This document shows positions 26,101-35,197 of a stretch of DNA of 64,000 nt, one piece after another. Under the pieces are notes generated by a model. That model had not been told where the DNA came from. It ran no database searches and saw only the letters and a list, made by a program, of their open reading frames with translations. Source of the stretch: Nannocystis punicea (GTDB lineage: Bacteria; Myxococcota_A; Polyangia; Nannocystales; Nannocystaceae); NCBI RefSeq assembly GCF_026965555.1, contig NZ_CP114040.1, forward strand, positions 62,001-126,000, in the 5' to 3' direction. Position numbers and translations under genes: made by a program. Position 1 is the first letter of the stretch. Each line of letters begins with the position of its first letter.

Positions 26101-26258
26101 CCGGGATAGACGACGGTGGTCGTCACGACCGGGAACTCGACGCTCGGGAACATCTCGACCCCGATGCGCGGCAGCGCGTAGAGGCCGAACACCATGAGCG
26201 CGGCGATCAGCATCGCCGCGAACACGGGCTGTTTGATGGAGATCTCGGCGAGCTTCAC
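23151..26258 (-). CDS. RND-family multidrug efflux pump, inner-membrane subunit (HAE1 type)
   Basis: 1035 residues, normal for AcrB/MexB-type pumps. Starts at GTG (26256-26258), overlapping the stop of the membrane fusion gene. N-terminal span AEISIKQPVFAAMLIAALMV, large periplasmic loop with porter motifs (EFPVVTTTVVYPGADPATME; IPGVGIVDVIGG), and TM4 with the paired aspartates of the proton relay (SIGILVDDAIVVIENIYRHL). A second half of the same design follows (FVQPVVIMISLPLSVIGAFG; GLVTKTAILLVDFTNDERKR). The lysine in the TM10 GLVTKTAILLV segment is conserved in the family. It exports drugs or other small molecules by proton antiport together with its fusion protein and TolC-like channel. 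Confidence 0.96.
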   Translation of the reverse strand: MKLAEISIKQPVFAAMLIAALMVFGLYALPRIGVEMFPSVEFPVVTTTVVYPGADPATMESKVADPIEEALQSLSGVKRMTSRNYEGVTAVILEFELEVNGDQAVQDVRDKVAAIERELPTGIDPPTVQKLDVGATPVLSVALAGDLPIGELTRLAKDEVKQRIQQIPGVGIVDVIGGREREIKVLVNPARMTGFGLTVDDVINAIKAGNLELPAGYIKSGGNELTIKTKGEIKSAEEIGDIVIVGVGGAAIRVKDCAEVLDDVEDARSASYLDGNSAIGLIVRKQSGANVVALAERIREELAEMEPLLSKHGITAAIPTDNSVFTEHAIHDVQFDLALGAALTVLLILIFLHDFRATFIAAVAIPTSIVATFAFMSYLGFTFNNISMLALSLSIGILVDDAIVVIENIYRHLEMGKGRMRAALDATSEIGLAVIATTLSLVAVFVPVAFMKGIIGRFFFQFGITVSVAVLLSMLVSFTLTPMLSSVLMRHGHEHKPGWFARAFNGAFGVFERIYTAVLRWALRWPWTTVLLAVLSLVGSVALVTRVPGEFMPSQDRSQFAVQVELPTGTGLDATIATAEAVAADLREHLPGVKTTFTTIGGGQQAQVNKAEIQVIMIGRHDRGFGQRDAMQWVRDRMLGIDGVQVTVAEISPLGGEGGRSQPIQFSIRGNDLAEITAAATALRDELAQTGKFVDLDITFRGGKPELAVHVDRNKAADLGVPIASVARTIRSLMAGDTISDLKDGADIYDVIVQMPEAQRAQIEALSNLKVRATTGQMIDLASVVHVERESGPSEIERQNRQRQVLLLANLRGATLGEAQKLLDEAAARLIPGHLNTGYIGNAEMMKESFEAMLLALGLAIVLVYMILAAQFNSFVQPVVIMISLPLSVIGAFGGIYLAGMTLNVFSFIGLIMLMGLVTKTAILLVDFTNDERKRGQEIVPALVSAGRVRLRPIVMTAAATIFGMVPVALALGEGGEARAPMAVIVIGGMITSTVLTLVVVPVSYLLFDRMVTARSTRWIARKLFGDAPAEKLED

Positions 26259-27253
26259 AGCTTGTCCCCCGCGTTGCTCGGCCGCTTGCGCTTGGCGCTG
26301 GCGACGGGCTGGTCCTTGTCGGCCTTGGCGGGCGCGGCGGCGACCTCGGTGGTCGGCGGGGCCAGCTCGACCTCGACGTACATGCCGGGGCGCAGCAGGT
26401 TGTCGGCGTTGTCGACGTCGGCGACGATCTCGATGGTGCGGGTCTGCGGGTCGACGGTCGGCTGGATGCGCACGACGGTGGCGCTGCGGGCCAGCTCGAG
26501 CGCGCTGAAGTGGGCGGTGATCGTCTGGCCCTCACGGATGGTCTTGAGGGCGCTCTCGGGGATCCGCGCCCGCAGCTCGATGACCGACTGGTCCTGGACG
26601 ACCATCACGACGGTCGGCGGCATCATCGTCACCGACTCGCCGACGTTCTTGGCCTTCTTGGTGACGACGCCGTCGATCGGCGAGACGACGGTGGAGTCGC
26701 CGCTGTTGCGCTTGGCCATCGACAGGGCGACCTCGGCCTGGCTGATGCCGTTGTTGGCCGCCGTGTAGGCGTGCTCGGCCCGCTCGAGCACGGCGGCGGA
26801 GATGCTGCCGCTCTGGGCCAGCTTGCGCTGGCGCTCGAGCTCGCGCTCGGCGTTGTCGCGGCTGATCGTGGCGCCCTGCAGGGCAGTCTCGGCCTGGCTG
26901 ACGCCGAGGCGGCTGGCGCGGGCGTCGAGGCGGAACAGCATTTGGCCCTTCTTGACCCGCTCGCCCTCCTCCACCATGACGTCGGTGAGGGTGCCGCTCA
27001 TGCGCGGGCTGAGGTCGGCGCTGTGCTTCGGCAGGGCGGTGGAGACGTAGCGACCGGCGGCGCTGGCCACCGCCGGACCGGCTACCGCGCCCGGCTCCGG
27101 CCGCGGCGGGGGGCCCGGGACCTTGGGCGCGTCGGCGCCGTCGGCCGCGCTCGCTGGCGGGAGTCCGATCTTCGGCTGGTCGCCGCTGTCGCACGCGGAT
27201 GGAATGAACAGCGCCGCCGTGACGAGCAGGCGCGTGAGGTGCACGGATTTCAT
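26255..27253 (-). CDS. RND efflux membrane fusion protein (lipoprotein)
   Basis: 332 residues from the ATG at 27251-27253; the frame opens 18 codons earlier without signal features. Signal MKSVHLTRLLVTAALFIPSACD has a PSAC lipobox, so it is anchored by lipid. A Pro/Ala/Gly linker leads to the split biotinyl-lipoyl domain (SGTLTDVMVEEGERVKKGQMLFRLD, positions about 80-105; DSTVVSPIDGVVTKKAKNVGESV later) flanking a coiled-coil hairpin (LQGATISRDNAERELERQRKLA). The beta-barrel (RARIPESALKTIREGQTITA) and membrane-proximal regions follow. It bridges the RND pump and the TolC channel. Its stop overlaps the pump start (GTGA), so the two are translationally coupled. Confidence 0.95.
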   Translation of the reverse strand: MKSVHLTRLLVTAALFIPSACDSGDQPKIGLPPASAADGADAPKVPGPPPRPEPGAVAGPAVASAAGRYVSTALPKHSADLSPRMSGTLTDVMVEEGERVKKGQMLFRLDARASRLGVSQAETALQGATISRDNAERELERQRKLAQSGSISAAVLERAEHAYTAANNGISQAEVALSMAKRNSGDSTVVSPIDGVVTKKAKNVGESVTMMPPTVVMVVQDQSVIELRARIPESALKTIREGQTITAHFSALELARSATVVRIQPTVDPQTRTIEIVADVDNADNLLRPGMYVEVELAPPTTEVAAAPAKADKDQPVASAKRKRPSNAGDKL

Positions 27254-27403
27254 GGTGCTGGGCCGCCTCGGATTGTGAGTAGCTACGATTGTCCGCGCGC
27301 GTGCCATTCACGCGACGCAATGCATCGACCAGGGCCGTATCATCACAGGGGATGACAGTGTCCGGCGATTTTGGACAGGCGCAAACGCGCGCCTTTTGGG
27401 GGC

Positions 27404-27480
27404 TTAGTTAGTGAGTGAGCACGTTCTAACTCGGGCTCATGACGGATGCAAGAAAAATAAATGAGCAATCACTTACTTTG
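27404..27480. promoter_or_regulatory. Inverted half-sites between efflux operon and tetR, candidate operator
   Basis: AGTTAGTGAGTG (27406-27417) on the plus strand and AGTAAGTGATTG read on the minus strand (from CAATCACTTACT at 27467-27478) match at 10 of 12 positions and face each other about 50 bp apart. The region is A/T-rich for this genome (AGAAAAATAAATGAG). It lies between the divergent membrane fusion and TetR genes, where a TetR-type repressor would bind. Confidence 0.5.
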
Positions 27481-27650
27481 AATTCTGCGGCCCAGGCGGG
27501 CCTGGCTGGCCGTTGGCTGCATGTGCGAAATCGCGCATGGACTCGCGGCGCCCGAGCCGGCCGCCGCGGCCGAGCGCGTCCACACGCGCAGCGCCGCCCG
27601 CGCGGGCGTGAGCGACCGATGATTGACGAGGGTGGCGTGTTATTCAGAAG

Positions 27651-28259
27651 GTGGCACCCTCCAATCGGCCGATGCGACCGCGTTCCTTTACCGATGATGA
27701 GCTCCTCGAGACCGCGCGCCGGTGCTTCCTCGAGCACGGCCCGAGCGTGTCGACGGACGTCATCGCCCAGGAGCTCGGCGTGTCGCAGGCGGCGCTGTTC
27801 AAGCGCTTCCGGACCAAGCAAGAGCTGATGGTGCGCTCGCTGATGCCGCGCAATCCGCCGTGGGTCGCGGAGATCGAGCGCGGCCCCGACGAGCGCCCGG
27901 TGCTCGAGCAGATGCGCGAGCTGGCGGCCAAGATCGACGCGTTCCTGGTCCAGCAGCTGCCGTGCATCTCGGTGCTGTCGGCGGCCAAGACCCGCCCGGC
28001 CAAGGTGCTCAACTGGGAGAAGGAAGGCTGGCCGGGGATGCCGGCCCACCGCGCGCTGGTCGGATGGTTCGCCCAGCTGGCGGCGCAGGGCCGGATCGTC
28101 GCGCCCTCGCCGGTCGCCCTCGCCACCGCCTTCAGCTCGAGCCTGCAGGTGCCTCACTTCATGAAGCACGCGCTCGGCTCCGCCAGCCCCGAGTTCGGCG
28201 ACGACTACCGCGACCGCGTGGTCGAGATGTTCTGGCGAGGCATCGAGCCGCGCGGCTGA
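27651..28259 (+). CDS. TetR-family transcriptional regulator
   Basis: 202 residues if it starts at GTG 27651; an in-frame ATG at 27672 (MRPRSFTDDELL) is nearly as good. The N-terminal TetR DNA-binding domain is clear: RSFTDDELLETARRCFLEHG, then STDVIAQELGVSQAALFKRF as the recognition HTH, then KQELMVRSL. The C-terminal ligand/dimer domain is all-helical with conserved Trp/Pro/Met (NWEKEGWPGMPAHRALVGWF). It is divergent from the RND operon and presumably represses it until a substrate binds. A perfect palindrome of the GACATGTC family begins 19 bp after its stop. Confidence 0.92.
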   Translation: MAPSNRPMRPRSFTDDELLETARRCFLEHGPSVSTDVIAQELGVSQAALFKRFRTKQELMVRSLMPRNPPWVAEIERGPDERPVLEQMRELAAKIDAFLVQQLPCISVLSAAKTRPAKVLNWEKEGWPGMPAHRALVGWFAQLAAQGRIVAPSPVALATAFSSSLQVPHFMKHALGSASPEFGDDYRDRVVEMFWRGIEPRG

Positions 28260-28278
28260 TTATCTTTTAAAACTTTGA

Positions 28279-28300
28279 GACATGTCCGTAGAGACATGTC
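28279..28300. repeat. GACATGTC-family palindrome, perfect copy
   Basis: GACATGTC-CGTAGA-GACATGTC, 8-bp arms, 6-base spacer, 19 bp after the tetR stop and preceded by TTATCTTTTAAAACTTT. Confidence 0.75.
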
Positions 28301-28541
28301 GGCGCGGCGCTCGCCAGGTCGGTCGTCCGGCGGCGCTGCCGCTGCTTCGTCGGCGGCGCGCGATCGCGGGGACGTCGGCGTCCGCGGCCGTCGTCGCTCT
28401 CGTGAGCGCGCCGCTCGAGAGCGAACTGCTTTCATCTCGGGACGGCTACCCGACCAAGGTCGGGGTTCACGGCGAGCCCGGTGGTTCGTCGCCCTCGGGT
28501 AGACTCCGAGCCGCCCGGGCGACTCTTTGCGGGCGACGAAC

Positions 28542-31500
28542 ATGGCAGCACCCATGCCCGACAGTCCTGGTGGAGACGGCACAGCCCTGCCGATGCCCCT
28601 CGATCTGGCACGTTCGACGCCGATCTGGGAGGACGGCGAGGTCGTCCTGTCGCGGGCGGTCCGTCGCGGCGACGGGGCGGCCGTCCTCGTCGCGCTCGGG
28701 CCGGTCGCGCGGCTCGAGCACGAGCTGGCGCTGCGCCACGCGATCGCGCCGACGTGGGGCGCGCGGCCCCTCGAGCTGGCGCGCGACGGCCATCGACCGG
28801 CGCTCGTCCTCGCCGATCCGGGCGGCGAGATCCTGGCGAGCCTCGTCGGTCGTGCGTGGGAGCTGACGGCCTTCCTGCGCGTGGCGATCGGGATCGGCAT
28901 CGCCCTCGACCGCGTCCACGACCGCGGCATCACCCACAAGGATCTCAAGCCGGCCAACATCCTCGTCGATGTCCGGGCCGGTGCGGCGTGGCTCACCGGC
29001 TTCGGCAGCGCGTCGCTGTCGCTGCGCGAGCCGCAGCACCACGGCGGCCCGCTGTCGGCGCGGACGCTGGCCTACGTGGCCCCGGAGCAGACCGGCCGCA
29101 TGAACCGGTCGATCGACGCGCGCAGCGACCTCTATTCGTTCGGCGTCACGCTCTACCAGCTGCTCACCGGGGTGCTGCCGTTCAGCGCGACCGACCCGGC
29201 GGAGCTGCTGCACCGGCACCTCGCGCGCGAGCCGACGCCGCCGCACGAGCTGGTGCCCGCGATCCCGCGGCCGATCTCGGCGATCGTGACGAAGCTGCTG
29301 GCGAAGACGCCCGAGGATCGCTACCAGTCGGCCCGCGGCGTGCTCACCGATCTGCGGCGGTGCCTGGCCGAGTGGGAGGTGTTCGGGCGCGTCGAGCCGT
29401 TCAGGCTCGGGGCGCAGGACGTCGCGCGGCGGCTCCGCGTGCCGGAGAAGCTGTACGGCCGCGAGCGCGAGACCGACGCGCTGCTGCAGGCCTTCGACCG
29501 CGTGGCGACGGTCGGGGCCAAGGAGCTGGTGCTCGTCACCGGCTATCCGGGCGCGGGCAAGTCGTCGCTGGTGAACGAGCTGCGGCGGGCGCTGCTGCCG
29601 GGGCGGGCGCTGTTCGCCAGCGGCAAGGCCGACGAGTCGACCCGCGCCGTCCCGTACGCGCCGTTCGCCCAGGGCCTGCGCACCGTGATGCGCGGGATCC
29701 TGGCGCAGAGCGAGGGCGAGGTGGTGGGCTGGCGCGAGTCGCTGCAGCGCGCGCTGGGGCCGAACGCGAGGTTGATCGTCGACCTCGTGCCCGAGCTGGC
29801 GCTCGTCATCGGCGAGCAGGCGCCGGTGGCCGAGCTGGGCCCGGAGGAGGCGAACAACCGCTTCTGCGCGGTGTTCCGCCGGTTCCTCGGGGTGTTCGCG
29901 ACCGCCGAGCGCCCGCTCGTGCTGTTCCTCGACGACCTGCAGTGGGCCGACGAGGCGACCCTGGCCCTGCTCGAGCACGTGGTGCGACAGGACGACGTGA
30001 AGCACCTGCTGGTCGTCGGCGCCTATCGCGACCTGGAGGTCGGCGCCGCGCACCCGCTGGCGCGGGCGCTCGAGCGGATGACCGCGGCAGGGGCGACGCT
30101 GCGGGAGATCGCGGTGCCGCCGCTGCAGGTGCAGGACGTCGAGAAGCTCTTCGGCGGGGCGCTGGGCTGCAGTCGCGAGCACGTGCGACCGCTGGCGCGG
30201 CTCGTCTACGAGAAGACCAGCGGCAACCCGTTCTTCGCCATCCAGTTCGTCACTGCGCTCTACGACGACGCGCTGATCGGCGTCGACCCGGCGAGCGGCA
30301 GCTGGACCTGGGATGTCGCGCGGATCCAGGCCCAGAACTTCACCGACAACGTGGTCGAGCTGATGATGACGCGCTTCGGCGGCCTGCCCTCGGCCACGCG
30401 CGAGGCGCTGAAAGACCTCGCGTGCCTCGGACGCACCGCGCCGGCGCGGACCCTCGAGGTCGTGCACGGCGAGCACATCCACGCGGCGCTGGCGGAGGCG
30501 ATCCGGTCGGGCCTGGTGTACCAGTTGGGCGGCGCCTACTCGTTCCTGCACGACCGCGTGCGCGAGGCCTCGTACGCGCTGCTCGCCGAGTCGGAGCGCG
30601 CGGCGGCCCACCGGCGGATCGCGCGGCGGCTGCTGGCCGGCACGCCGGGCGAGCGGCGCGAGGAGGCGGTGTTCGACATCGTCCACCAGTACAACGGCGG
30701 CTCGTCGCTGGTGGTGGAGGACGACGAGCGGCTGCTGCTGGCGGAGCTCAACCTGCTCGCGGGCAGGCGGGCCAAGGCCTCGAGCGCGTACGCCCAGGCG
30801 CTGGGGTACCTGACGCAGGCGAGCGCGCTGCTGCCGGCCGATCGCTGGCTGCGCTGTCCGCAGCTGGCGTTCCCGGTGGCGCAGGCGCTCGCCGAGTGCG
30901 AGTGGCTGAGCGGCGCCACCGATTCGGCCGAGGCGCGGCTGACCCAGCTGGCGTCGCGCGTGACCGACCCGATCGACCGCGCGGCGATCGTGTGCTTGCA
31001 GATCCACCTGTACACGACCACCGACCGGTTCGATCAGGTGGTGCCGATCTGCCTCGATTACCTGCGCGGCGTCGGCATCGCGCTGCGCCCCGGGCCGAGC
31101 GACGAGGAGGTGCGGGCGCACTATCAGGGCATGCGCGCGCGGATCGGCGAGCGCTCGATCGAGTCGCTGCTCGACCTGCCGCGGATGACCGACCCGCGGC
31201 GTCGGGCCGTGGTCGACGTGCTGTCGCTGTTCGCGACGCCGGCGTACTTCGTCGACAAGAACCTCTACGCGCTGCTCATCATCCACATCGTCCTGCTCAG
31301 CCTCGAGCACGGCAGCACCGACGGCTCGGCGCTGGCCTTCTCGCTGCTCGCCAGCGTGATCGGGCCGCGCTTCGCCGCGTATCGCGACGGCTTCCGGTTC
31401 GGCCGGCTGAGCGCCGACCTGGTCGAGAGCCGCGGGCTCGACCGCTACGCGGCGCGCGTGCTGATGGTGTTCGCGATCAACGTGATCCCGTGGACCAGCC

Positions 31501-34500
31501 ACCTGCGGGCCAGCCACGCGATCATCGGCCGGGCCCGCGAGACGGCGCTCGAGGGCGGCGACCCGTACGCGGCGTACTGCGCCGGGTTCGCGGTCACGTA
31601 CCTGCTGGCCGCGGGCGCGCCGCTGACCGAGGTCCAGCGCGAGGCCGAGACCGCGCTGAGCCTGGCCCGCCAGTTCGGCTCCGCGTTCGCGACGGAGCTG
31701 ATCGGCGCCCAGCTCGGTCTGATCCGGGCCCTCCGCGCGTCGATCGGCGGCGGCGAGGCCCCGGCGGCCGCCGAGGAGCGGCTCTTCAGCGACCCGTACG
31801 ACTCGGGGGCCCTGCTCGCGGTGTTCCGCACGGTCCGCGAGCTCCAGGCCTGCTTCCATCGCGAGCGCTACGACGAGGCCGTGGCCCTGGCCGCGCGGGC
31901 GCGCGAGCGCATCGCCGTCGCGGCGCAGTTCTACGAGGAGGCGGAGTTTCACCTGTACTCCGCGCTGGCCCACGCGGCGGTCGGCGACGTCGAGCGGGTG
32001 GCGGCGCACCACGCCCAGCTGGCCGCGTGGGCCGAGGATTCGCCGCAGACGTTCGGCTGTCAGGTGGCGCTGGTCGAGGCGGAGCTGGCCCGCCTGCAGG
32101 GCCGCGAGCCGGCGGCGGAGCAGCTCTACGAGCAGGCGATCCGGCGCGCGCGCGCGGACGGCTTCGTGCAGTTCGAGGCGGTCGCCCACGAGCTGGCGGG
32201 GCGCTTCTGGGAGCGCCGCGGGTTCGCCACGATCGCGGCGGCGTACACCCGCGAGGCGCAGGGCCTCTACGACCGCTGGGGCGCGCGCGGCAAGGTCGAG
32301 CTGCTGGCGCGGCGGCTGCGGGTCGGTCGTCCGGTGGTGCCCGCGAGCGAGACGCTGCTCGAGCGGCTCGACGCGGCGGCGGTGATCCGCGCGTCGCAGG
32401 CGCTGTCGAGCGAGATCGTCCTCGAGCGATTGATCGAGGCGTTGATGCGCACGACGGTCGAGAGCGCCGGGGCGACGCGCGGGGTGCTGGTGACCCTGGC
32501 GCGCGGCGAGCTCGAGGTCGCCGCGGTGGCGACGACCCGCGAGGAGGGCGTGGCGGTGCAGCTGCGCGGCGCCGGAGCGCCGGCGGAGGAGCTGCCGGAG
32601 ACGGTGATCCAGTACGTCGTGCGCACCCGCGAGAGCGTGCTCCTCGACGACGCCCTGCAGGCGCACCCGTTCGCGGGCGACCCGTACGTCGCCGAGCGCC
32701 GCTGCCGCTCGCTGCTGTGCCTGCCGATCGCCAAGCAGTCGCAGCTGGTGGCGGTCCTGCAGCTCGAGAACACGCTCACGCCGCACGCCTTCACGTCGGA
32801 GCGGATCGCGGTGCTGACGTTGCTCGCGTCGCAGGCGGCGATCTCGCTGGAGAACGCGCGCCTCTACGCCGAGGTCGGTCGCTCCGAGGGGCGGCTGACG
32901 CGGATCATCGACACCATCCCGACGCTCGCCTGGTCGGCGCGGCCCGACGGCTCGGCGATGTTCTTCAACCGCCAGTGGCTCGATTACACCGGGCTGTCGC
33001 TGACGGAGGCGCAGGCGCAGCGCCACCCGAGCGCGACCCACCCCGACGACACGGAGGCCGCGCGCTCGCACTGGCAGCGGCTGGTGCGGTCGGGCGAGCC
33101 GGGCTCGTTCGAGGCCCGCCTGCGCCGCGCCGACGGGGTCTATCGCTGGTTCTTGACGCGGGTGCAGCCGCTCTACGACGAGCACGGGATCGTCGAGTGG
33201 TACGGCACCAGCACCGACATCGAAGACCGCAAGCAGGCCGAGGTGGAGCTCGACTCGCGGGTCCGCTTCTGGACGCTGCGCTCGTCGATCTCGAGCCGGC
33301 TGGCGGCCTCGCCGACCGACCGCCTCGACGCGGAGATCGACAAGGCGCTGGCCGAGGTCGGCAGCTTCTTCGAGGTCGACAGCATCTTCATCTTCTGGTT
33401 CTCGCACTCCGGCGCCGCCGCGGTCAGCACGCACACGTGGGCCAGGTCGGGCGTGGCGCTGCCGCCGAACACGACGGCGGTGTTCCCCGAGAGCGTGGAC
33501 GAGATGCGCCGCGGCGAGGACGTGCCGGTCCACGACGTGAAGCGGATGCCGGAGCACAAGCGCGAGGAGCGGCGCGCGCTCGAGGCGATGGGGATAAAGT
33601 CGGTGATCGCGATCCCGCTGGCGGTCGGCGGGGTGACGAGCGCGTCGCTCAACCTGGCGTGCACCTCGCGGTACATGCACTGGTCCGACCAGGTCCGCCA
33701 GCGCCTGCGGATGCTCGGCGAGGTGTTCGCCAACGCCCTGGCGCAGCGCCGGGCCGAGCTCGACCTCGAGCGCTCCGAGTCGGCGCTCCACCGGGCGCAG
33801 ACCGACCTCGCCCACGTCACCCGCGTCACCACGCTCGGCGAGCTGGCGGCGTCGATCGCCCACGAGATCAACCAGCCGCTGACCGCGATCATCGCCGAGG
33901 CGGCGGCGTGCACCAACTGGTTGTCGGCGCCGCAGCCGAAGCTCGACAACGTCCGCGAGTCGCTGGCGGCGATCGCCAGCGAGAGCAGCCGCGCCGGCGA
34001 GATCTTGCGGCGGATCCGGGCCCTGCTGTCGCGCTCGTCGATCGAGACCAACCCCTGCGACCTCACGGCCGTCGTCCACGCGGTGCTGCCGGTCGTGCGC
34101 CGGCAATTGCTGCAGGCCGAGGTGGTGCTCGAGACGGCGCTGCAGCCGAGCCTGCCGGGGGTCGTCGGCGACCCCGTCCAGCTGCAGCAGGTGGTCCTGA
34201 ATCTGATCCTCAACGCGAACGAAGCCTCACGCGACGTCGAGCCCGGTCGCCGCCGCATCACAGTTCGTACGTTCGTCGAGTGGGGCGACGCCGAGGCGTC
34301 GGTCGTCGTCGAGGTCGAGGACTGCGGCGTCGGCATCGGCGGCGCCGACCTGGCGAACATGTTCCAGCCGTTCTTCACCACCAAGGCCCACGGCCTGGGG
34401 ATGGGACTGGCGATCAGCCGCTCGATCATCGAGCGCCACGGCGGGCGCCTGTGGGCCCGGCCCAACCCGTCCGGCGTCGGTGCTACATTCGGCTTCTCGC

Positions 34501-34538
34501 TCACGGCGATCTCACGCACCTCGCAGCGGAGCTCCTGA
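28542..34538 (+). CDS. Giant hybrid sensor: kinase-like, AAA/TPR, GAF, PAS and histidine kinase
   Basis: 1998 residues from ATG 28542. Order: (1) protein-kinase-like domain, about 20-280, keeping HKDLKPAN (132-139) and VAPEQTGR (from 179) but with GFG (153-155) instead of DFG and no beta-3 lysine, so probably a pseudokinase; (2) AAA-type ATPase with Walker A GYPGAGKSS (334-342) and Walker B LVLFLDDLQWAD (459-470); (3) a long helical TPR-like region, about 650-1280; (4) GAF, about 1290-1440; (5) PAS, about 1445-1560 (TIPTLAWSARPDGSAMFF); (6) second GAF, about 1580-1720; (7) HisKA with SIAHEINQPLTAI (His near 1774) and (8) HATPase (N box LNLILNANEA; EDCGVGIGG; GLGMGLAISRSIIERHGG). It signals to the two response regulators whose genes overlap its end (TGATG). 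Confidence 0.94.
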   Translation: MAAPMPDSPGGDGTALPMPLDLARSTPIWEDGEVVLSRAVRRGDGAAVLVALGPVARLEHELALRHAIAPTWGARPLELARDGHRPALVLADPGGEILASLVGRAWELTAFLRVAIGIGIALDRVHDRGITHKDLKPANILVDVRAGAAWLTGFGSASLSLREPQHHGGPLSARTLAYVAPEQTGRMNRSIDARSDLYSFGVTLYQLLTGVLPFSATDPAELLHRHLAREPTPPHELVPAIPRPISAIVTKLLAKTPEDRYQSARGVLTDLRRCLAEWEVFGRVEPFRLGAQDVARRLRVPEKLYGRERETDALLQAFDRVATVGAKELVLVTGYPGAGKSSLVNELRRALLPGRALFASGKADESTRAVPYAPFAQGLRTVMRGILAQSEGEVVGWRESLQRALGPNARLIVDLVPELALVIGEQAPVAELGPEEANNRFCAVFRRFLGVFATAERPLVLFLDDLQWADEATLALLEHVVRQDDVKHLLVVGAYRDLEVGAAHPLARALERMTAAGATLREIAVPPLQVQDVEKLFGGALGCSREHVRPLARLVYEKTSGNPFFAIQFVTALYDDALIGVDPASGSWTWDVARIQAQNFTDNVVELMMTRFGGLPSATREALKDLACLGRTAPARTLEVVHGEHIHAALAEAIRSGLVYQLGGAYSFLHDRVREASYALLAESERAAAHRRIARRLLAGTPGERREEAVFDIVHQYNGGSSLVVEDDERLLLAELNLLAGRRAKASSAYAQALGYLTQASALLPADRWLRCPQLAFPVAQALAECEWLSGATDSAEARLTQLASRVTDPIDRAAIVCLQIHLYTTTDRFDQVVPICLDYLRGVGIALRPGPSDEEVRAHYQGMRARIGERSIESLLDLPRMTDPRRRAVVDVLSLFATPAYFVDKNLYALLIIHIVLLSLEHGSTDGSALAFSLLASVIGPRFAAYRDGFRFGRLSADLVESRGLDRYAARVLMVFAINVIPWTSHLRASHAIIGRARETALEGGDPYAAYCAGFAVTYLLAAGAPLTEVQREAETALSLARQFGSAFATELIGAQLGLIRALRASIGGGEAPAAAEERLFSDPYDSGALLAVFRTVRELQACFHRERYDEAVALAARARERIAVAAQFYEEAEFHLYSALAHAAVGDVERVAAHHAQLAAWAEDSPQTFGCQVALVEAELARLQGREPAAEQLYEQAIRRARADGFVQFEAVAHELAGRFWERRGFATIAAAYTREAQGLYDRWGARGKVELLARRLRVGRPVVPASETLLERLDAAAVIRASQALSSEIVLERLIEALMRTTVESAGATRGVLVTLARGELEVAAVATTREEGVAVQLRGAGAPAEELPETVIQYVVRTRESVLLDDALQAHPFAGDPYVAERRCRSLLCLPIAKQSQLVAVLQLENTLTPHAFTSERIAVLTLLASQAAISLENARLYAEVGRSEGRLTRIIDTIPTLAWSARPDGSAMFFNRQWLDYTGLSLTEAQAQRHPSATHPDDTEAARSHWQRLVRSGEPGSFEARLRRADGVYRWFLTRVQPLYDEHGIVEWYGTSTDIEDRKQAEVELDSRVRFWTLRSSISSRLAASPTDRLDAEIDKALAEVGSFFEVDSIFIFWFSHSGAAAVSTHTWARSGVALPPNTTAVFPESVDEMRRGEDVPVHDVKRMPEHKREERRALEAMGIKSVIAIPLAVGGVTSASLNLACTSRYMHWSDQVRQRLRMLGEVFANALAQRRAELDLERSESALHRAQTDLAHVTRVTTLGELAASIAHEINQPLTAIIAEAAACTNWLSAPQPKLDNVRESLAAIASESSRAGEILRRIRALLSRSSIETNPCDLTAVVHAVLPVVRRQLLQAEVVLETALQPSLPGVVGDPVQLQQVVLNLILNANEASRDVEPGRRRITVRTFVEWGDAEASVVVEVEDCGVGIGGADLANMFQPFFTTKAHGLGMGLAISRSIIERHGGRLWARPNPSGVGATFGFSLTAISRTSQRSS

Positions 34539-35197
34539 TGAACGCGACCTCGACCCTTTCTCCCGCGGCCCCCAAGGTCTTCGTCGTCGACGACGACCCG
34601 TCCGTGCGCGCCGGCCTGAGCCGGCTGCTCGCGTCGGTCGACCTCGACGTCGAGACCTTCCCGTGCGCCGAGAGCTTCCTGTCGGCCGACCGCTCCGACG
34701 CGCGCGGCTGCGCGGTGCTCGACGTCAAGCTGCCGCAGCTCGACGGCCTCGAGCTGCAGCGCCGGCTGGTCGACGCGCGGGTCACGTTGCCGGTCATTTT
34801 TCTCACCGGGCAGGGCGACATCCCGATGTCGGTGCGGGCGATGAAGGCGGGGGCGGTCGAGTTCATGACCAAGCCGTTCCAGCCGGCCGACCTGATCGCG
34901 GCGGTGCGCGAGGCGATCGAGCGCGACCGCGTGGCCCGGCTCGAGCGCGACGACCTGGCGGCGCTGACGGGCCGCTACGAGTCGCTCACCGCCCGCGAGC
35001 GCGAGGTGATGCGCGGGGTGGTGGCCGGTCAGCTCAACAAGCAGATCGCGGCGGAGTTCGGCACGCGCGAGGCGACGGTGAAGGAGCAGCGGGCGAAGGT
35101 GATGGAGAAGATGCGGGCCGGTTCGGTCGCCGAGCTGGTGCGCTTCGCCCTGCGCCTCGCGCACCTCGAAGCGGCCGACGAAGGACGAGGCAAATGA
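34538..35197 (+). CDS. FixJ/NarL-type response regulator (REC-HTH)
   Basis: 219 residues. Receiver domain: acidic pocket VVDDDPS, phospho-acceptor Asp in AVLDVKLPQLDG, Thr in FLTGQGDIP, Lys in MTKPF. C-terminal LuxR-type HTH: SLTAREREVMRGVVAGQLNK then QIAAEFGTREATVKEQRAKV. The start overlaps the sensor stop and its own stop overlaps the next start (ATGA), so the three genes are translationally coupled. FixL/FixJ-like pair; targets unknown. Confidence 0.95.
   Translation: MNATSTLSPAAPKVFVVDDDPSVRAGLSRLLASVDLDVETFPCAESFLSADRSDARGCAVLDVKLPQLDGLELQRRLVDARVTLPVIFLTGQGDIPMSVRAMKAGAVEFMTKPFQPADLIAAVREAIERDRVARLERDDLAALTGRYESLTAREREVMRGVVAGQLNKQIAAEFGTREATVKEQRAKVMEKMRAGSVAELVRFALRLAHLEAADEGRGK

Noticed and set aside
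22108..26535. 1475-codon minus-strand frame and a 1362-codon plus-strand frame over the efflux genes
   Set aside because: Arg/Pro- or Asp/Val-repeat shadows of the RND, TolC and fusion protein genes in other frames of GC-rich DNA.
28467..35197. 2238-codon plus-strand and 1879-codon minus-strand frames over the sensor
   Set aside because: Shadows. The real frame carries kinase-like, AAA, GAF, PAS and histidine kinase motifs; only the end of the 2238-codon frame (34538-35197) is a real gene.
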